From a virus: DNA of 37,327 bases. This document shows, one piece after another, positions 6,323-14,137 of this stretch (position 1 is its first letter; each line of letters begins with the position of its first letter). The stretch covers positions 1-37,327 of the IMG/VR virus record IMGVR_UViG_3300030012_001772. One strand, given 5' to 3'. The notes beneath the pieces are model-generated. The model had not been told where the DNA came from and searched no databases. It saw only the letters and a program-made list of their open reading frames with translations. The position numbers and the translations under genes were made by a program.

Positions 6323-6702
6323 CAAAACTATGTCCAAGAGGTAAAGCAGCAGCAAAAAGAAAATTTGCGGTATACCCTAGCGCCTATGCTAATGCCTACG
6401 CATCAAAAATTTGTGCAGGTAAAATTAAAGGTCCAGACGGCAAAAAAAGAAAAGATTTTAGAGGACCTAAACCTGCAAAACTTGGTGCGATGATGAAATA
6501 CGCAACAGGTGACCAAGTTAAAGTAAATAAAGTTATTAAAGGTTTGAAAAAAGCATCTAAAACACATGCTGCTCAAGCTAAAACTTTAAGCACAGTAAAA
6601 GCAAGTGAAGGTAAGTACATGGGTTCTTACATTAAGAGTGAAGTAGGCGGAAAGAAAATTTCTAATAAGTCTTACGAGTCTTATTACAAAGGAATGATCT
6701 AA
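6319..6702 (+). CDS. Lys-rich protein with CPRGKAAAKRKF...YPSAYANAYASKIC motif (DUF5872-like)
   Basis: This 127-aa protein begins MTKLCPRGKAAAKRKF and carries YPSAYANAYASKICAG at about residues 19-34. I associate that motif with a family usually labelled DUF5872 in phages and large viruses; the label is from memory. Two conserved Cys (5 and 32) could bind metal. The rest is Lys-rich and helical. It is coupled by ATGA to the gene before and TAATG to the gene after. Function is unknown. Confidence 0.6.
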   Translation: MTKLCPRGKAAAKRKFAVYPSAYANAYASKICAGKIKGPDGKKRKDFRGPKPAKLGAMMKYATGDQVKVNKVIKGLKKASKTHAAQAKTLSTVKASEGKYMGSYIKSEVGGKKISNKSYESYYKGMI

Positions 6703-7289
6703 TGTCTAAAAGAGGCACATGCTGGGTTGGTTACGAACAAAAAGGCATGAAGAAAAAAGGAAATAAAATGGTTCCAAATTGTGTACCTGCAGGTATGAAA
6801 AGTGGTGGACTTAAAGAATGGTTCAGACAAGACTGGGTAGATATTGGAGCAAAGAAAAAAGGTGGAGGATTTAAAAAATGTGGAAGAAAATCTGCAAGTG
6901 GATCAAAAAGAAAATATCCAAAGTGCGTCCCTGCTGCCAAAGCAGCAAGCATGACAGAATCCCAGAGACGGAGTGCCGTTGCAAGAAAAAGAAGTAAAGC
7001 GCAAGGTGTTGGTGGTAAACCTACTAATGTCAAAACTATTTTAAAAAGAGACATTGGTGGTGATGTAAAAAAACCGCGATTGACTAAAGGAAAATTTAAA
7101 GTAAATTTATTTACTTTTGATATGCCTAAAACAGAATATGGAGATAATATAATAACTGCTGTAGAGGACACTAAAGTCGACATAGATCCAAACTTAAATT
7201 ATAATAAAATTTATAAAAACAATGTGGAGTTAGATATAGGTATATCTTCTAAAGGCAAAGGCGGATTTAAAATAAGGAAAAGGTTTTAA
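6702..7289 (+). CDS. Lys/Cys-rich protein with WVGY and KYPKCVPA motifs (DUF6321-like)
   Basis: This 195-aa protein has WVGYEQKGMKKKGNKMVPNC near the N-terminus, then LKEWFRQDWVDIG, CGRKSASGSKRKYPKCVPAA and MTESQRRSAVARKRSKAQG. The middle block matches my memory of the DUF6321 pattern, with paired Cys that could hold a metal. The last ~80 residues are a different, less basic domain. It is co-translated with the DUF5872-like gene. Basic Cys-rich proteins like these are common in marine phages but have no established role. Confidence 0.6.
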   Translation: MSKRGTCWVGYEQKGMKKKGNKMVPNCVPAGMKSGGLKEWFRQDWVDIGAKKKGGGFKKCGRKSASGSKRKYPKCVPAAKAASMTESQRRSAVARKRSKAQGVGGKPTNVKTILKRDIGGDVKKPRLTKGKFKVNLFTFDMPKTEYGDNIITAVEDTKVDIDPNLNYNKIYKNNVELDIGISSKGKGGFKIRKRF

Positions 7290-7291
7290 TT

Positions 7292-7990
7292 ATGGCAACA
7301 TCAGGTTCAACATCATTTGATTTAAATATTGACGAGATTATAGACGAAGGCTATGAAAGATGTGGCCTAAGACCAATGGCTGGTTACGATTTAAAGACAG
7401 CTAGAAGGTCTTTAAATTTATTATTTGCTGATTGGGGTAACAGAGGTGTGCACCTTTGGAAAGTTCAATTAAATGAACAAGCCTTAACAGCAGGAACAGC
7501 TACTTACACTGTTGCCTCAAATGTAAACGATGTTTTGGAAGCTTACATATCAACTACGGCTGCAGCTGGTGATAATGCTAACACACAAGATGTAGCTCTT
7601 ACAAAAATAGATAGATCTGCATATTCAGCTTTACCAAATAAATTAGCTACGGGTCAGCCATCTCAGTATTATGTTGATAGACAAACGACACCTAAAATAA
7701 GTTTATATGTTGCACCTGATGCTTCAACTTACACAACTTTAAAATTTTATACTATTAACAGAATTGAAGATGCTACAGCTTATAACGATCAACAAGCAGA
7801 TGTAGCTTACAGATTTTTACCTTGTATGTGTGCGGGTCTTGCTTATTACTTATCTATGAAAAAAGCACCTGACAGAATACAAGCTATGAAATTAATTTAT
7901 GAAGATGAACTAAAAAGGGCTTTGGAAGAAGATGGACAGAGAACATCCTTGTATGTAACTCCACAATCATACTTTCCAAATTTATCATAA
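7292..7990 (+). CDS. P22 gp4-like tail accessory/head-tail adaptor protein
   Basis: This 232-aa protein has the pattern of gp4-type adaptor proteins, which form the first ring under the portal: an N-terminal helical part with YERCGLRPMAGYDLKTARRS, LLFADWGNRGVHLW (about 50-63), a beta-rich middle, and a C-terminal helix with YRFLPCMCAGLAYYLSMKKA. These features are familiar from marine podovirus and siphovirus relatives. It starts the head-tail connector run and overlaps the next gene by one base (TAATG). The family placement is by recall. Confidence 0.7.
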   Translation: MATSGSTSFDLNIDEIIDEGYERCGLRPMAGYDLKTARRSLNLLFADWGNRGVHLWKVQLNEQALTAGTATYTVASNVNDVLEAYISTTAAAGDNANTQDVALTKIDRSAYSALPNKLATGQPSQYYVDRQTTPKISLYVAPDASTYTTLKFYTINRIEDATAYNDQQADVAYRFLPCMCAGLAYYLSMKKAPDRIQAMKLIYEDELKRALEEDGQRTSLYVTPQSYFPNLS

Positions 7991-8430
7991 TGGCTAAATA
8001 CGCAAACGGAACTAGATCAAAAGCAATATCTGATAGAAGTGGTCAAGCATTTCCATATCAAGAAATGGTTACTGAGTGGAACGGATCTTTTGTTCATATA
8101 TCTGAATTTGAAGAAAAGCATCCTCAAATAAGAAGAAAGAGAAATGTTGCTGATGCAATAGCGTTACAAAAAGTAAGACCAATGAGATTTCAACAACCCA
8201 AAACTGTAGCTTCTAATGATGTTACATTAGCTGATTCAGGAGGCACTTCTGTAGGAGTAGCTAATTTAACTTTACCTGGAGACTTTGCTTTTGAAACTTT
8301 TGAAACAGTGGTTACTAGCAATGGGATAACAACATCTTTACAAACTATGCAACCAAGAGATCCTTCTTTACAGAATAGAAGAAGAGAAGCTTCAGCTCGA
8401 GTAGGATCTGTAACAGTGAGTATATCATAA
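7990..8430 (+). CDS. Virion-associated protein resembling a zinc-ribbon family but lacking the Cys
   Basis: This 146-aa protein matches the layout of a phage family that begins with a CxxCG...YP and a later CxxC zinc ribbon followed by DHPQ. Here the first pair is Ser14/Ser17 (ISDRSGQAFPY), the second Cys pair is also gone, and KHPQ remains at 43-46. The structural role next to the adaptor genes is inferred from position. Start and stop overlap both neighbours as TAATG. Confidence 0.55.
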   Translation: MAKYANGTRSKAISDRSGQAFPYQEMVTEWNGSFVHISEFEEKHPQIRRKRNVADAIALQKVRPMRFQQPKTVASNDVTLADSGGTSVGVANLTLPGDFAFETFETVVTSNGITTSLQTMQPRDPSLQNRRREASARVGSVTVSIS

Positions 8431-9083
8431 TGGCAATAACTTATTCAGCATTTTTAACACAAGTAAGAAACTACACAGAAGTAGATAGTAATGTATTGAG
8501 TGATACTCTGCTAGATCAGTTTATAAGAAACACAGAGTTAGATATAGCTGGTCAAGTTGATTACGATGATTTGAGAAAATATGCAAACTCTCAGACAACA
8601 AGTGGAAACAGGTATGTTTCTATGCCTGCTGATGCATTAATATTAAGATCTGTTCAAATTATTAGTTCTAATGTGAGGGACTTTTTAGAAAAAAGAGATA
8701 CTAGTTTTATATCTGAATTTTCACCAAATGATACAGTAACAGGAACACCAAAATATTATGCTAATTGGGACGAAACAAATATATTACTAGCACCAACTCC
8801 TAATGCAGCTTTTGATATACAAATTAACTACATCAAAGACCCACCACATTTTGATAGCTCAACAAATACATATCTATCCCAGCATCATGAGGCGATGCTT
8901 TTATATGGAGTATTGAAAGAAGCTTTTTCATTTTTAAAAGGACCTGAAGATCTATACAAATTGTATTCTGACAGGTATAATCAAAGCATACAAGCTTTTG
9001 GTCTACAACAAATGGGTAGACGAAGAAGAGGAGAATACGACAGTGGAGTTCCTCGAATTAAAATACCTTCACCGTCACCATAA
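8430..9083 (+). CDS. Putative head-tail adaptor (SU10-type adaptor-like)
   Basis: This 217-aa protein has the common order of adaptor proteins: an N-terminal helix with FLTQVRNYTEVDSNVLSD, a helix with DQFIRNTELDIAG, a beta-rich centre with PKYYANW, and a C-terminal helical part with YLSQHHEAMLLYGVLKEAF. I recall this from phage adaptor families such as that of Vibrio phage SU10. It would form part of the connector between portal and tail. No Shine-Dalgarno sequence is needed because it starts by TAATG coupling. Confidence 0.6.
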   Translation: MAITYSAFLTQVRNYTEVDSNVLSDTLLDQFIRNTELDIAGQVDYDDLRKYANSQTTSGNRYVSMPADALILRSVQIISSNVRDFLEKRDTSFISEFSPNDTVTGTPKYYANWDETNILLAPTPNAAFDIQINYIKDPPHFDSSTNTYLSQHHEAMLLYGVLKEAFSFLKGPEDLYKLYSDRYNQSIQAFGLQQMGRRRRGEYDSGVPRIKIPSPSP

Positions 9084-9098
9084 ATTTAAGGAGATAAA

Positions 9099-9536
9099 AT
9101 GGCAATAACAACTAACGCAATATGTAATTCTTTTAAAAAAGAATTATTAGAAGCGACTCATAATTTTAGTAACCCAGGTGGTAACAGTTTCAAACTAGCT
9201 TTGTACGGAACACCTGCTACGCTAGGAAAATCAACGACATCTTTTACAACTGGAGGACAAGTAACTTCACCATCAGGTGGATACTCCTCAGGTGGTAAAG
9301 CACTTGTAAACACAGGAACATCTTTAGCTACTAACACGGCTATCACAGATTTTTCTGATTTATCATTTGTTGGTGTAACAATCACAGCAAGAGGTGCTTT
9401 GATTTACAATGACACTAACGGTGATAAAGCTGTAGCTGTATTAGATTTTGGCGGTGAGAAAACTGCATCTGCAGGAACTTTTACAATTCAGTTTCCAGCA
9501 TTTACAACGAGCGCAGCAATATTGAGAATCGCATAA
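9099..9536 (+). CDS. Putative tail/virion structural protein
   Basis: This 145-aa protein starts MAITTNAICNSFKKELLEAT and has a beta-rich body with FKLALYGTPATLG, ITARGALIYND and VAVLDFGGEKTASAGTFT. I recognise the pattern from small virion proteins in marine tailed phages. A strong AAGGAG site precedes the ATG, and the intergenic gap on each side is short, so it can be translated independently at a high level. Exact place in the tail is unknown. Confidence 0.6.
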   Translation: MAITTNAICNSFKKELLEATHNFSNPGGNSFKLALYGTPATLGKSTTSFTTGGQVTSPSGGYSSGGKALVNTGTSLATNTAITDFSDLSFVGVTITARGALIYNDTNGDKAVAVLDFGGEKTASAGTFTIQFPAFTTSAAILRIA

Positions 9537-9556
9537 TTTAGGAGGGAGCCGATGCT

Positions 9557-10837
9557 ATGGCAGAATTAACTTATACAGTTACCGTAGCATCGGGTAGCCT
9601 CTACGGTGGAGGCGCTGGCAATGTTTTCTATTTAGACGGTGCCAGAAATTCTACTGGTCCAGGAACAGTATCATGGGTTAACGGTGGTACTTTACGATTT
9701 GAACAAAGTGATGCATCAAACGACAATCACCCTTTAGTATTTTCTACAACAACAGGAACTGGTGGAATTATTTCATCAGGCATAACTTACTATTTAGATG
9801 GTGCAAGTAACCAAGCAGGGTACACTAACACTACAACCTTCAATGCAGCCACAACAAGATATGTTGAAGTAACTCCTTCTTCTGAAACAGATTTTTATTA
9901 CCTTTGTTATGTTCATGGTATTGGCATGGGAGGTATTTTTGATATTACTCAAAAAACTTGGGGCGCACAAAGTTGGGGTACAGGAGTTTGGAGTGATCAA
10001 TCCTCGACAGCTGCTGCTGTTACAGGATCAGCATTAACCTTATCACAAGGAGATGCTCAAGGTGTTTCTGTTAATGGATGGGGTAGAGCTGAGTGGGGTT
10101 CAGGAGCTTGGGGTATAACTGGATCTGTTTTAGCAGAAGGTCAATCTTTATCTTCAAGTTTAGGAACAATAACTGTAGATGCTAAAGTTGAAATCGGTTG
10201 GGGCCGAGGTGGTTGGGGTAACAGAGCTTGGGGAGAAACATATTCTGTTTTACCAGCAGGACAACAAGCAACTTTAACACAAGGTAGTGTAACACCAGTA
10301 GTTGATCATACTGTTCAAGTTTCTGGATTAGATTTATTAACAATTACACAAGGTGTAAATTCAATTCAAATCGATGGTAATGTCACTGTGTTTGTTGGTG
10401 AAGACGCTTTACAATCTTCAATAGGAACACTAGCAAGCGTTACTGGAGATGGATTTACAGGTGTTGTATCAGGTCAATCTGTAACCTCTTCAGTTGGTCA
10501 AGTTATTCCTGCACCTAAAATTCCAGTAGATGTGACTGGTATTTCAATGTCCTTAACTTTGGGATCAATCACATTAGTTCAAACCACTGTTGAGAGCGTT
10601 ACAACAGCAGGCTTATTAACTGGATCGATAGGATCTATTACTCCGATATCAGGTTATGATGTAACAGGACAAGCTTTAGCTAGCTCACTTGGGTCAGTAA
10701 CAGTAAATGGTGCTGCAAATATTACTGTTTCTGGTATAGGGTTGACAGCAAATATTGGCTCGGTTAATGTAACCGCATGGAGCGAGATCGACCCTGGTGT
10801 AAATAATGTTTGGACTGAGGTTGATAGAGCAGCTTAA
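9557..10837 (+). CDS. Tail protein with N-terminal cupredoxin-like domain and WG repeats
   Basis: The first ~130 of 426 residues look like a beta-sandwich with the residues of a type-1 copper site: His58 in NHPL, then Cys117, His120 and Met124 in YYLCYVHGIGM. Plastocyanin-like proteins use His plus Cys-x2-His-x4-Met, very close to this Cys-x2-His-x3-Met. After it come three Trp-Gly-rich segments (about 134-145, 174-186, 218-229) and a series of Thr/Ser/Val-rich repeats containing SSLGTITV or SSVGQV. AGGAGGGAG (9540-9548) drives its start. It sits just before the tail-fibre gene. Whether copper is bound is not shown. Confidence 0.6.
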   Translation: MAELTYTVTVASGSLYGGGAGNVFYLDGARNSTGPGTVSWVNGGTLRFEQSDASNDNHPLVFSTTTGTGGIISSGITYYLDGASNQAGYTNTTTFNAATTRYVEVTPSSETDFYYLCYVHGIGMGGIFDITQKTWGAQSWGTGVWSDQSSTAAAVTGSALTLSQGDAQGVSVNGWGRAEWGSGAWGITGSVLAEGQSLSSSLGTITVDAKVEIGWGRGGWGNRAWGETYSVLPAGQQATLTQGSVTPVVDHTVQVSGLDLLTITQGVNSIQIDGNVTVFVGEDALQSSIGTLASVTGDGFTGVVSGQSVTSSVGQVIPAPKIPVDVTGISMSLTLGSITLVQTTVESVTTAGLLTGSIGSITPISGYDVTGQALASSLGSVTVNGAANITVSGIGLTANIGSVNVTAWSEIDPGVNNVWTEVDRAA

Positions 10838-10858
10838 TTTTGTTAAACTAGGAGATAT

Positions 10859-12238
10859 ATGGCATCAAGTTATTCTACAGATCTAAAACTCGAATTGATG
10901 GTAACTGGCGAAAACGCTGGTACATGGGGTGATAAAACAAATACAAATTTAAATTTAATTCAACAAGCCGTAGCAGGTTTTGAACAAGTTACACTATCAA
11001 GTGGTGGAACTTTAGCGTTAGTAATGTCTAACGCTTCTTTATCAAACGCAAGAAACATGGTAATCAAATTTGCAACTGCATCAATTGCAGCCAGCACAGT
11101 TTGTACAATACCTGACAGTATTGAAAAATTTTATATCTTTGATTGCACAGGTTTAACAAACCCATCTAATTTAACAATTAAAACAGCTTCAGGAACAGGT
11201 TTCTCACCTGACAGAGCGGCAATCTTTGCAGCCTACGCTGATGGAACAAACCTTAAAGAAATATCTTTAGATACTCTAGGCGGAACTATTGGAACATTAC
11301 AAGTAGCAGACAACACTATAACTGCAGCAAAAATTTCAAACAACGCTGTAACAACTGCAAAAATTTTACAATCAAATGTTACAACTACTAAACTTGCAGC
11401 AAATGCAATTACAACTAATCAAATTACACAATCAAATGTGACATTAAACAAAATGGCTCCTAACTCTGTAGGACCAGCGCAATTACAATCAACAGCCGTA
11501 ACAGCTGGATCTTACACAACAGCTAACATTACAGTTGATGAAGATGGAAGATTGACTGCAGCTTCAACAGGATCTGCTGGCTCAAACGACATGGTTAGAA
11601 CTTTTTTTGCTGAAGGACCAAGCAGTGATACTTACACTGCACAACCAGGGACAGAAAAAATTTTGGTTTATATGTGTGGTGGAGCTGGTGGCGGTGGAGT
11701 CGGGCCAGGATCATATGCAAAAGGACCAGGAGGAAATGGTGGAATCGGAATATTTACTGCTCCAATAACTTCTCCAGCACCTTCACCTTTTACTGCACCT
11801 TATTCAATGGGAGCAGGCGGTGGCGGTCAAGGTAATCAATCAATGGTTTATTCAGGACAAGCAGGATCAGATTCTACATTTGGCAACCCAGCAACAATGA
11901 CTTGTACTGGAGGCGGAGGTGCGTCTTCTGTTCCAGCACCCAATCATCCTCCAACAAACCAACAAGGTTATGCAAGAGGTGGAACTGGTGGTACTGCGAG
12001 TGGTCCAGCATTGTTATTAAATTTATCACAACCAACTGGATTTCCAGGAAACTTAGAAAACAGAACAAATGCAGCTGTAGCTCCATTCAAAGCTCTTTTC
12101 GTAGCTGACCCTAATGCTCCATCAAATTCAGCTGAGTTTGGTGTTTATGGAGTGGGTGGTAATCAGACAGGTCCAAATATGTCTTCTAACGATGGTCGTC
12201 CAGGTGCAATTTTAATATTTGAGGATAAATTAAGCTAA
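10859..12238 (+). CDS. Tail fibre protein with decapeptide repeats and Gly-rich tip
   Basis: The N-terminal ~145 of 459 residues, starting with SSYSTDLKLELMVTGENAGT, look like a phage tail-fibre attachment domain. Six ten-residue repeats follow at 151-210, built on x-N-x-[VI]-T-x-x-K-[IL], as in trimeric fibre shafts. The C-terminal part (about 250-459) is Gly-rich with CGGAGGGGVGPG and MGAGGGGQG, like the Gly-rich tips of phage adhesins. It probably contacts the host surface. AGGAG precedes the start and the next gene is coupled by TAATG. Confidence 0.72.
   Translation: MASSYSTDLKLELMVTGENAGTWGDKTNTNLNLIQQAVAGFEQVTLSSGGTLALVMSNASLSNARNMVIKFATASIAASTVCTIPDSIEKFYIFDCTGLTNPSNLTIKTASGTGFSPDRAAIFAAYADGTNLKEISLDTLGGTIGTLQVADNTITAAKISNNAVTTAKILQSNVTTTKLAANAITTNQITQSNVTLNKMAPNSVGPAQLQSTAVTAGSYTTANITVDEDGRLTAASTGSAGSNDMVRTFFAEGPSSDTYTAQPGTEKILVYMCGGAGGGGVGPGSYAKGPGGNGGIGIFTAPITSPAPSPFTAPYSMGAGGGGQGNQSMVYSGQAGSDSTFGNPATMTCTGGGGASSVPAPNHPPTNQQGYARGGTGGTASGPALLLNLSQPTGFPGNLENRTNAAVAPFKALFVADPNAPSNSAEFGVYGVGGNQTGPNMSSNDGRPGAILIFEDKLS
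11309..11488 (+). repeat. Six decapeptide-coding repeats in the tail fibre shaft
   Basis: Six in-frame 30-bp units encode ten-residue blocks such as DNTITAAKIS, NNAVTTAKIL, QSNVTTTKLA and QSNVTLNKMA. QSNVT occurs twice, two units apart. Nucleotide identity is moderate, so these are old repeats at the protein level. Confidence 0.75.
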
Positions 12239-12729
12239 TGGCTTTTATATATTTTAACATAAATAGACTACCTTGTATGGGTGTTAGAAACGAAAACGAT
12301 CTTAAGTTACATAGAGGAGATTTTGATTTTATCAAAGCTGACGGTAGATTAAAAACTGTAAGCGATGATGATTTTAATAGTTATATTTGTGGAGAAAAAC
12401 TTGCAAGTTTAGATGGAGATAATGTTGTTATAAGTGATAAACTACTACATCCTGAGACTGCAGCGACTGATGGTGAAAACTTAACATCTGAAATGTTTGA
12501 AAACGACAAAAATAATTATATTAAACAGCTAGATAAATTTTTAGCTCACCACGGTGCTAAACTAAGCAGACCTGAGTTTTCTGATTTAAACACAAGACTA
12601 CAAGCCTTTAAAACAGCATTAGAAAATGTCGATTCATCTTCTATCTCTTTCCCACTTAATGTGAATTTTGAAAGATATTGGATTGATAATGAATCTGTTG
12701 AAGGTTTTGATAAAAGTTTTATTCTTTAA
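12238..12729 (+). CDS. Hypothetical protein downstream of the tail fibre
   Basis: This 163-aa soluble, acidic protein starts by TAATG overlap with the tail fibre stop. No motif or family is recognised. Such a place is typical for tail-fibre assembly chaperones or a second tail-tip protein, but there is no sequence evidence for either. It is the last gene before a probable new promoter. Confidence 0.45.
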   Translation: MAFIYFNINRLPCMGVRNENDLKLHRGDFDFIKADGRLKTVSDDDFNSYICGEKLASLDGDNVVISDKLLHPETAATDGENLTSEMFENDKNNYIKQLDKFLAHHGAKLSRPEFSDLNTRLQAFKTALENVDSSSISFPLNVNFERYWIDNESVEGFDKSFIL

Positions 12730-12731
12730 AG

Positions 12732-12758
12732 TTTACTTTTACAACATTTTTCTATAAA
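12732..12758 (+). promoter_or_regulatory. Candidate promoter before the first oxygenase
   Basis: TATAAA (12753-12758) lies 15 nt after TTTACT (12732-12737). The ATG at 12767 follows 8 nt later without a Shine-Dalgarno sequence. The -10 is good; the -35 and the short spacer are weak. Confidence 0.4.
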
Positions 12759-12766
12759 TATTCATT

Positions 12767-13342
12767 ATGTCTTTAGAAAAATATATTAAAGTATATCCAG
12801 CAATACCTGATCCAACAACCATTAGTAAGTTTATACAATATTTAAATAAAACTTTTGATGACAAAAAATTTGTTTCGGGATCTATAGCTGGTGGTGTTAA
12901 AAAACCAGATGTTGTAGATAAAAAAGTTAGGGATGTTGATATTTTAGGATTAGACTCATTAAATGATTCTTTAAGTAATGTGCATTGGTTTAATTATATA
13001 AACTATTTAATTGTTCAACAAATGTCTAATTATATCAGAGAGTTTCCAGATATTCGTGAAGCAGGTATTATGGACATGCAGGCTTTAAGATATGGAATAG
13101 GAGGTCATTATAAATTTCATGTTGATGATGGCCCAACATTCAATAGAAAATATAGTTGTATTCTAATGCTTAATAATGATTTTGAAGGTGGAAATTTATG
13201 CTTCAATTTAGATGGAAAGATTAAGAAAATGGAAACTAAACCAGGACATGTAGTTATTTGGCCAAGTAATTTTATGTTTCCTCATGCGGTTGAGCCATTA
13301 ACTAAAGGAGTGAGATATTCAGTAGTATCATGGATGCGTTAA
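12767..13342 (+). CDS. 2-oxoglutarate/Fe(II)-dependent oxygenase (prolyl 4-hydroxylase-like)
   Basis: This 191-aa protein shows the double-stranded beta-helix core of non-heme iron oxygenases: His118-x-Asp120 in KFHVDDG, distal His173 in FPHAVEPLT and Arg183 in GVRYSVVSW, the usual 2-oxoglutarate anchor. NNDFEGGNLCF and KPGHVVIWPS are also typical. Such enzymes hydroxylate proteins, small molecules or nucleic acids using O2 and 2-oxoglutarate. All key residues are present, so it is probably active. Substrate unknown. It overlaps the second oxygenase by 13 nt. Confidence 0.85.
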   Translation: MSLEKYIKVYPAIPDPTTISKFIQYLNKTFDDKKFVSGSIAGGVKKPDVVDKKVRDVDILGLDSLNDSLSNVHWFNYINYLIVQQMSNYIREFPDIREAGIMDMQALRYGIGGHYKFHVDDGPTFNRKYSCILMLNNDFEGGNLCFNLDGKIKKMETKPGHVVIWPSNFMFPHAVEPLTKGVRYSVVSWMR

Positions 13343-13875
13343 TTAACGGATATAAGCATATTAAAAATTTTCTTACAAAAGAGGAAATAGATTTATTAAC
13401 TCATTATGCAAGATTAAAACACAGAACTAATTATACTAGTTTTGATACTGAGCAAAGTGATCAAGGCGATACTATGTTTTATGGTGATCCTGTAACTGAT
13501 TCATTATTGATTACTAAAAAAGATTTAATGGAAAAAGAAACAAATTTAAAATTACTTCCTACTTATACCTTTTGGAGAATGTATACTTATGGAGCAGACT
13601 TAAAAAAACATAAAGATAGACCAGCATGTGAATATAGTGTAACTGTTAAAATAAATTCTGATGGTATTAAATGGCCTATTTACATGGAGGGTGCAGAAAT
13701 AGAGTTAGAAAATGGAGACGCTGTTATTTATAAAGGATGTGATTTAGCACATTGGAGACATAATTTTCAAGGTGATTGGCACGCACAAGTCTTTTTACAT
13801 TATGTAAATGCAGACGGCCCTCATAAAGAATGGTTCAAAGATAAAAGAATATTATTAGGAACAACAAAAGGTTAA
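13330..13875 (+). CDS. Second 2-oxoglutarate/Fe(II) oxygenase-like protein
   Basis: This 181-aa protein has LPTYTFWRMYTYGADLKKHK with His94-x-Asp96 followed by RPACEYSVTV, the usual start of the iron site in this fold. A distal His is present at 141 or 144 in GCDLAHWRHNF. A clear Arg equivalent for 2-oxoglutarate is not obvious. It shares little sequence with the neighbouring oxygenase, so this is not a simple tandem duplication. The pair is translationally coupled. Substrate unknown. Confidence 0.72.
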   Translation: MDALINGYKHIKNFLTKEEIDLLTHYARLKHRTNYTSFDTEQSDQGDTMFYGDPVTDSLLITKKDLMEKETNLKLLPTYTFWRMYTYGADLKKHKDRPACEYSVTVKINSDGIKWPIYMEGAEIELENGDAVIYKGCDLAHWRHNFQGDWHAQVFLHYVNADGPHKEWFKDKRILLGTTKG

Positions 13876-14109
13876 ATGAAAATAGAACAAGATAATAAAA
13901 CAGGCGGAGCAGATATAGTATTTACTTGGAGAGAAGTATGGATAATTATTAAATACAGAAGATTAAGATTTGACCAAGCAAGTTTCAAAGCTTTTAGTGG
14001 CAAACTTTTAAAATGTATAATGGATTGGAATTTAAACTTTGATGTTCCACTTGTTAAACAAGTAGAAGAAAAAGATATTGTGGGTCCAGATGCTAAAACA
14101 AATAAATAA
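13876..14109 (+). CDS. Conserved hypothetical small protein
   Basis: The ATG follows the oxygenase stop with no gap. This 77-aa protein contains GGADIVFTWREVWIIIKYRR and a helical remainder. I recall relatives in marine phages placed near oxygenase or tail genes, without known function. The hydrophobic stretch is broken by charged residues, so a membrane anchor is unlikely. Confidence 0.5.
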   Translation: MKIEQDNKTGGADIVFTWREVWIIIKYRRLRFDQASFKAFSGKLLKCIMDWNLNFDVPLVKQVEEKDIVGPDAKTNK

Positions 14110-14137
14110 AATTATACAAAAAAAGATAGAGCGAGAA

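Noticed and set aside
6731-7183. 150-aa open frame on the minus strand
   Set aside because: It lies opposite the Lys-rich gene at 6702; Lys codons (AAA/AAG) read as Phe/Leu on the other strand, giving a false hydrophobic protein. No ribosome site.
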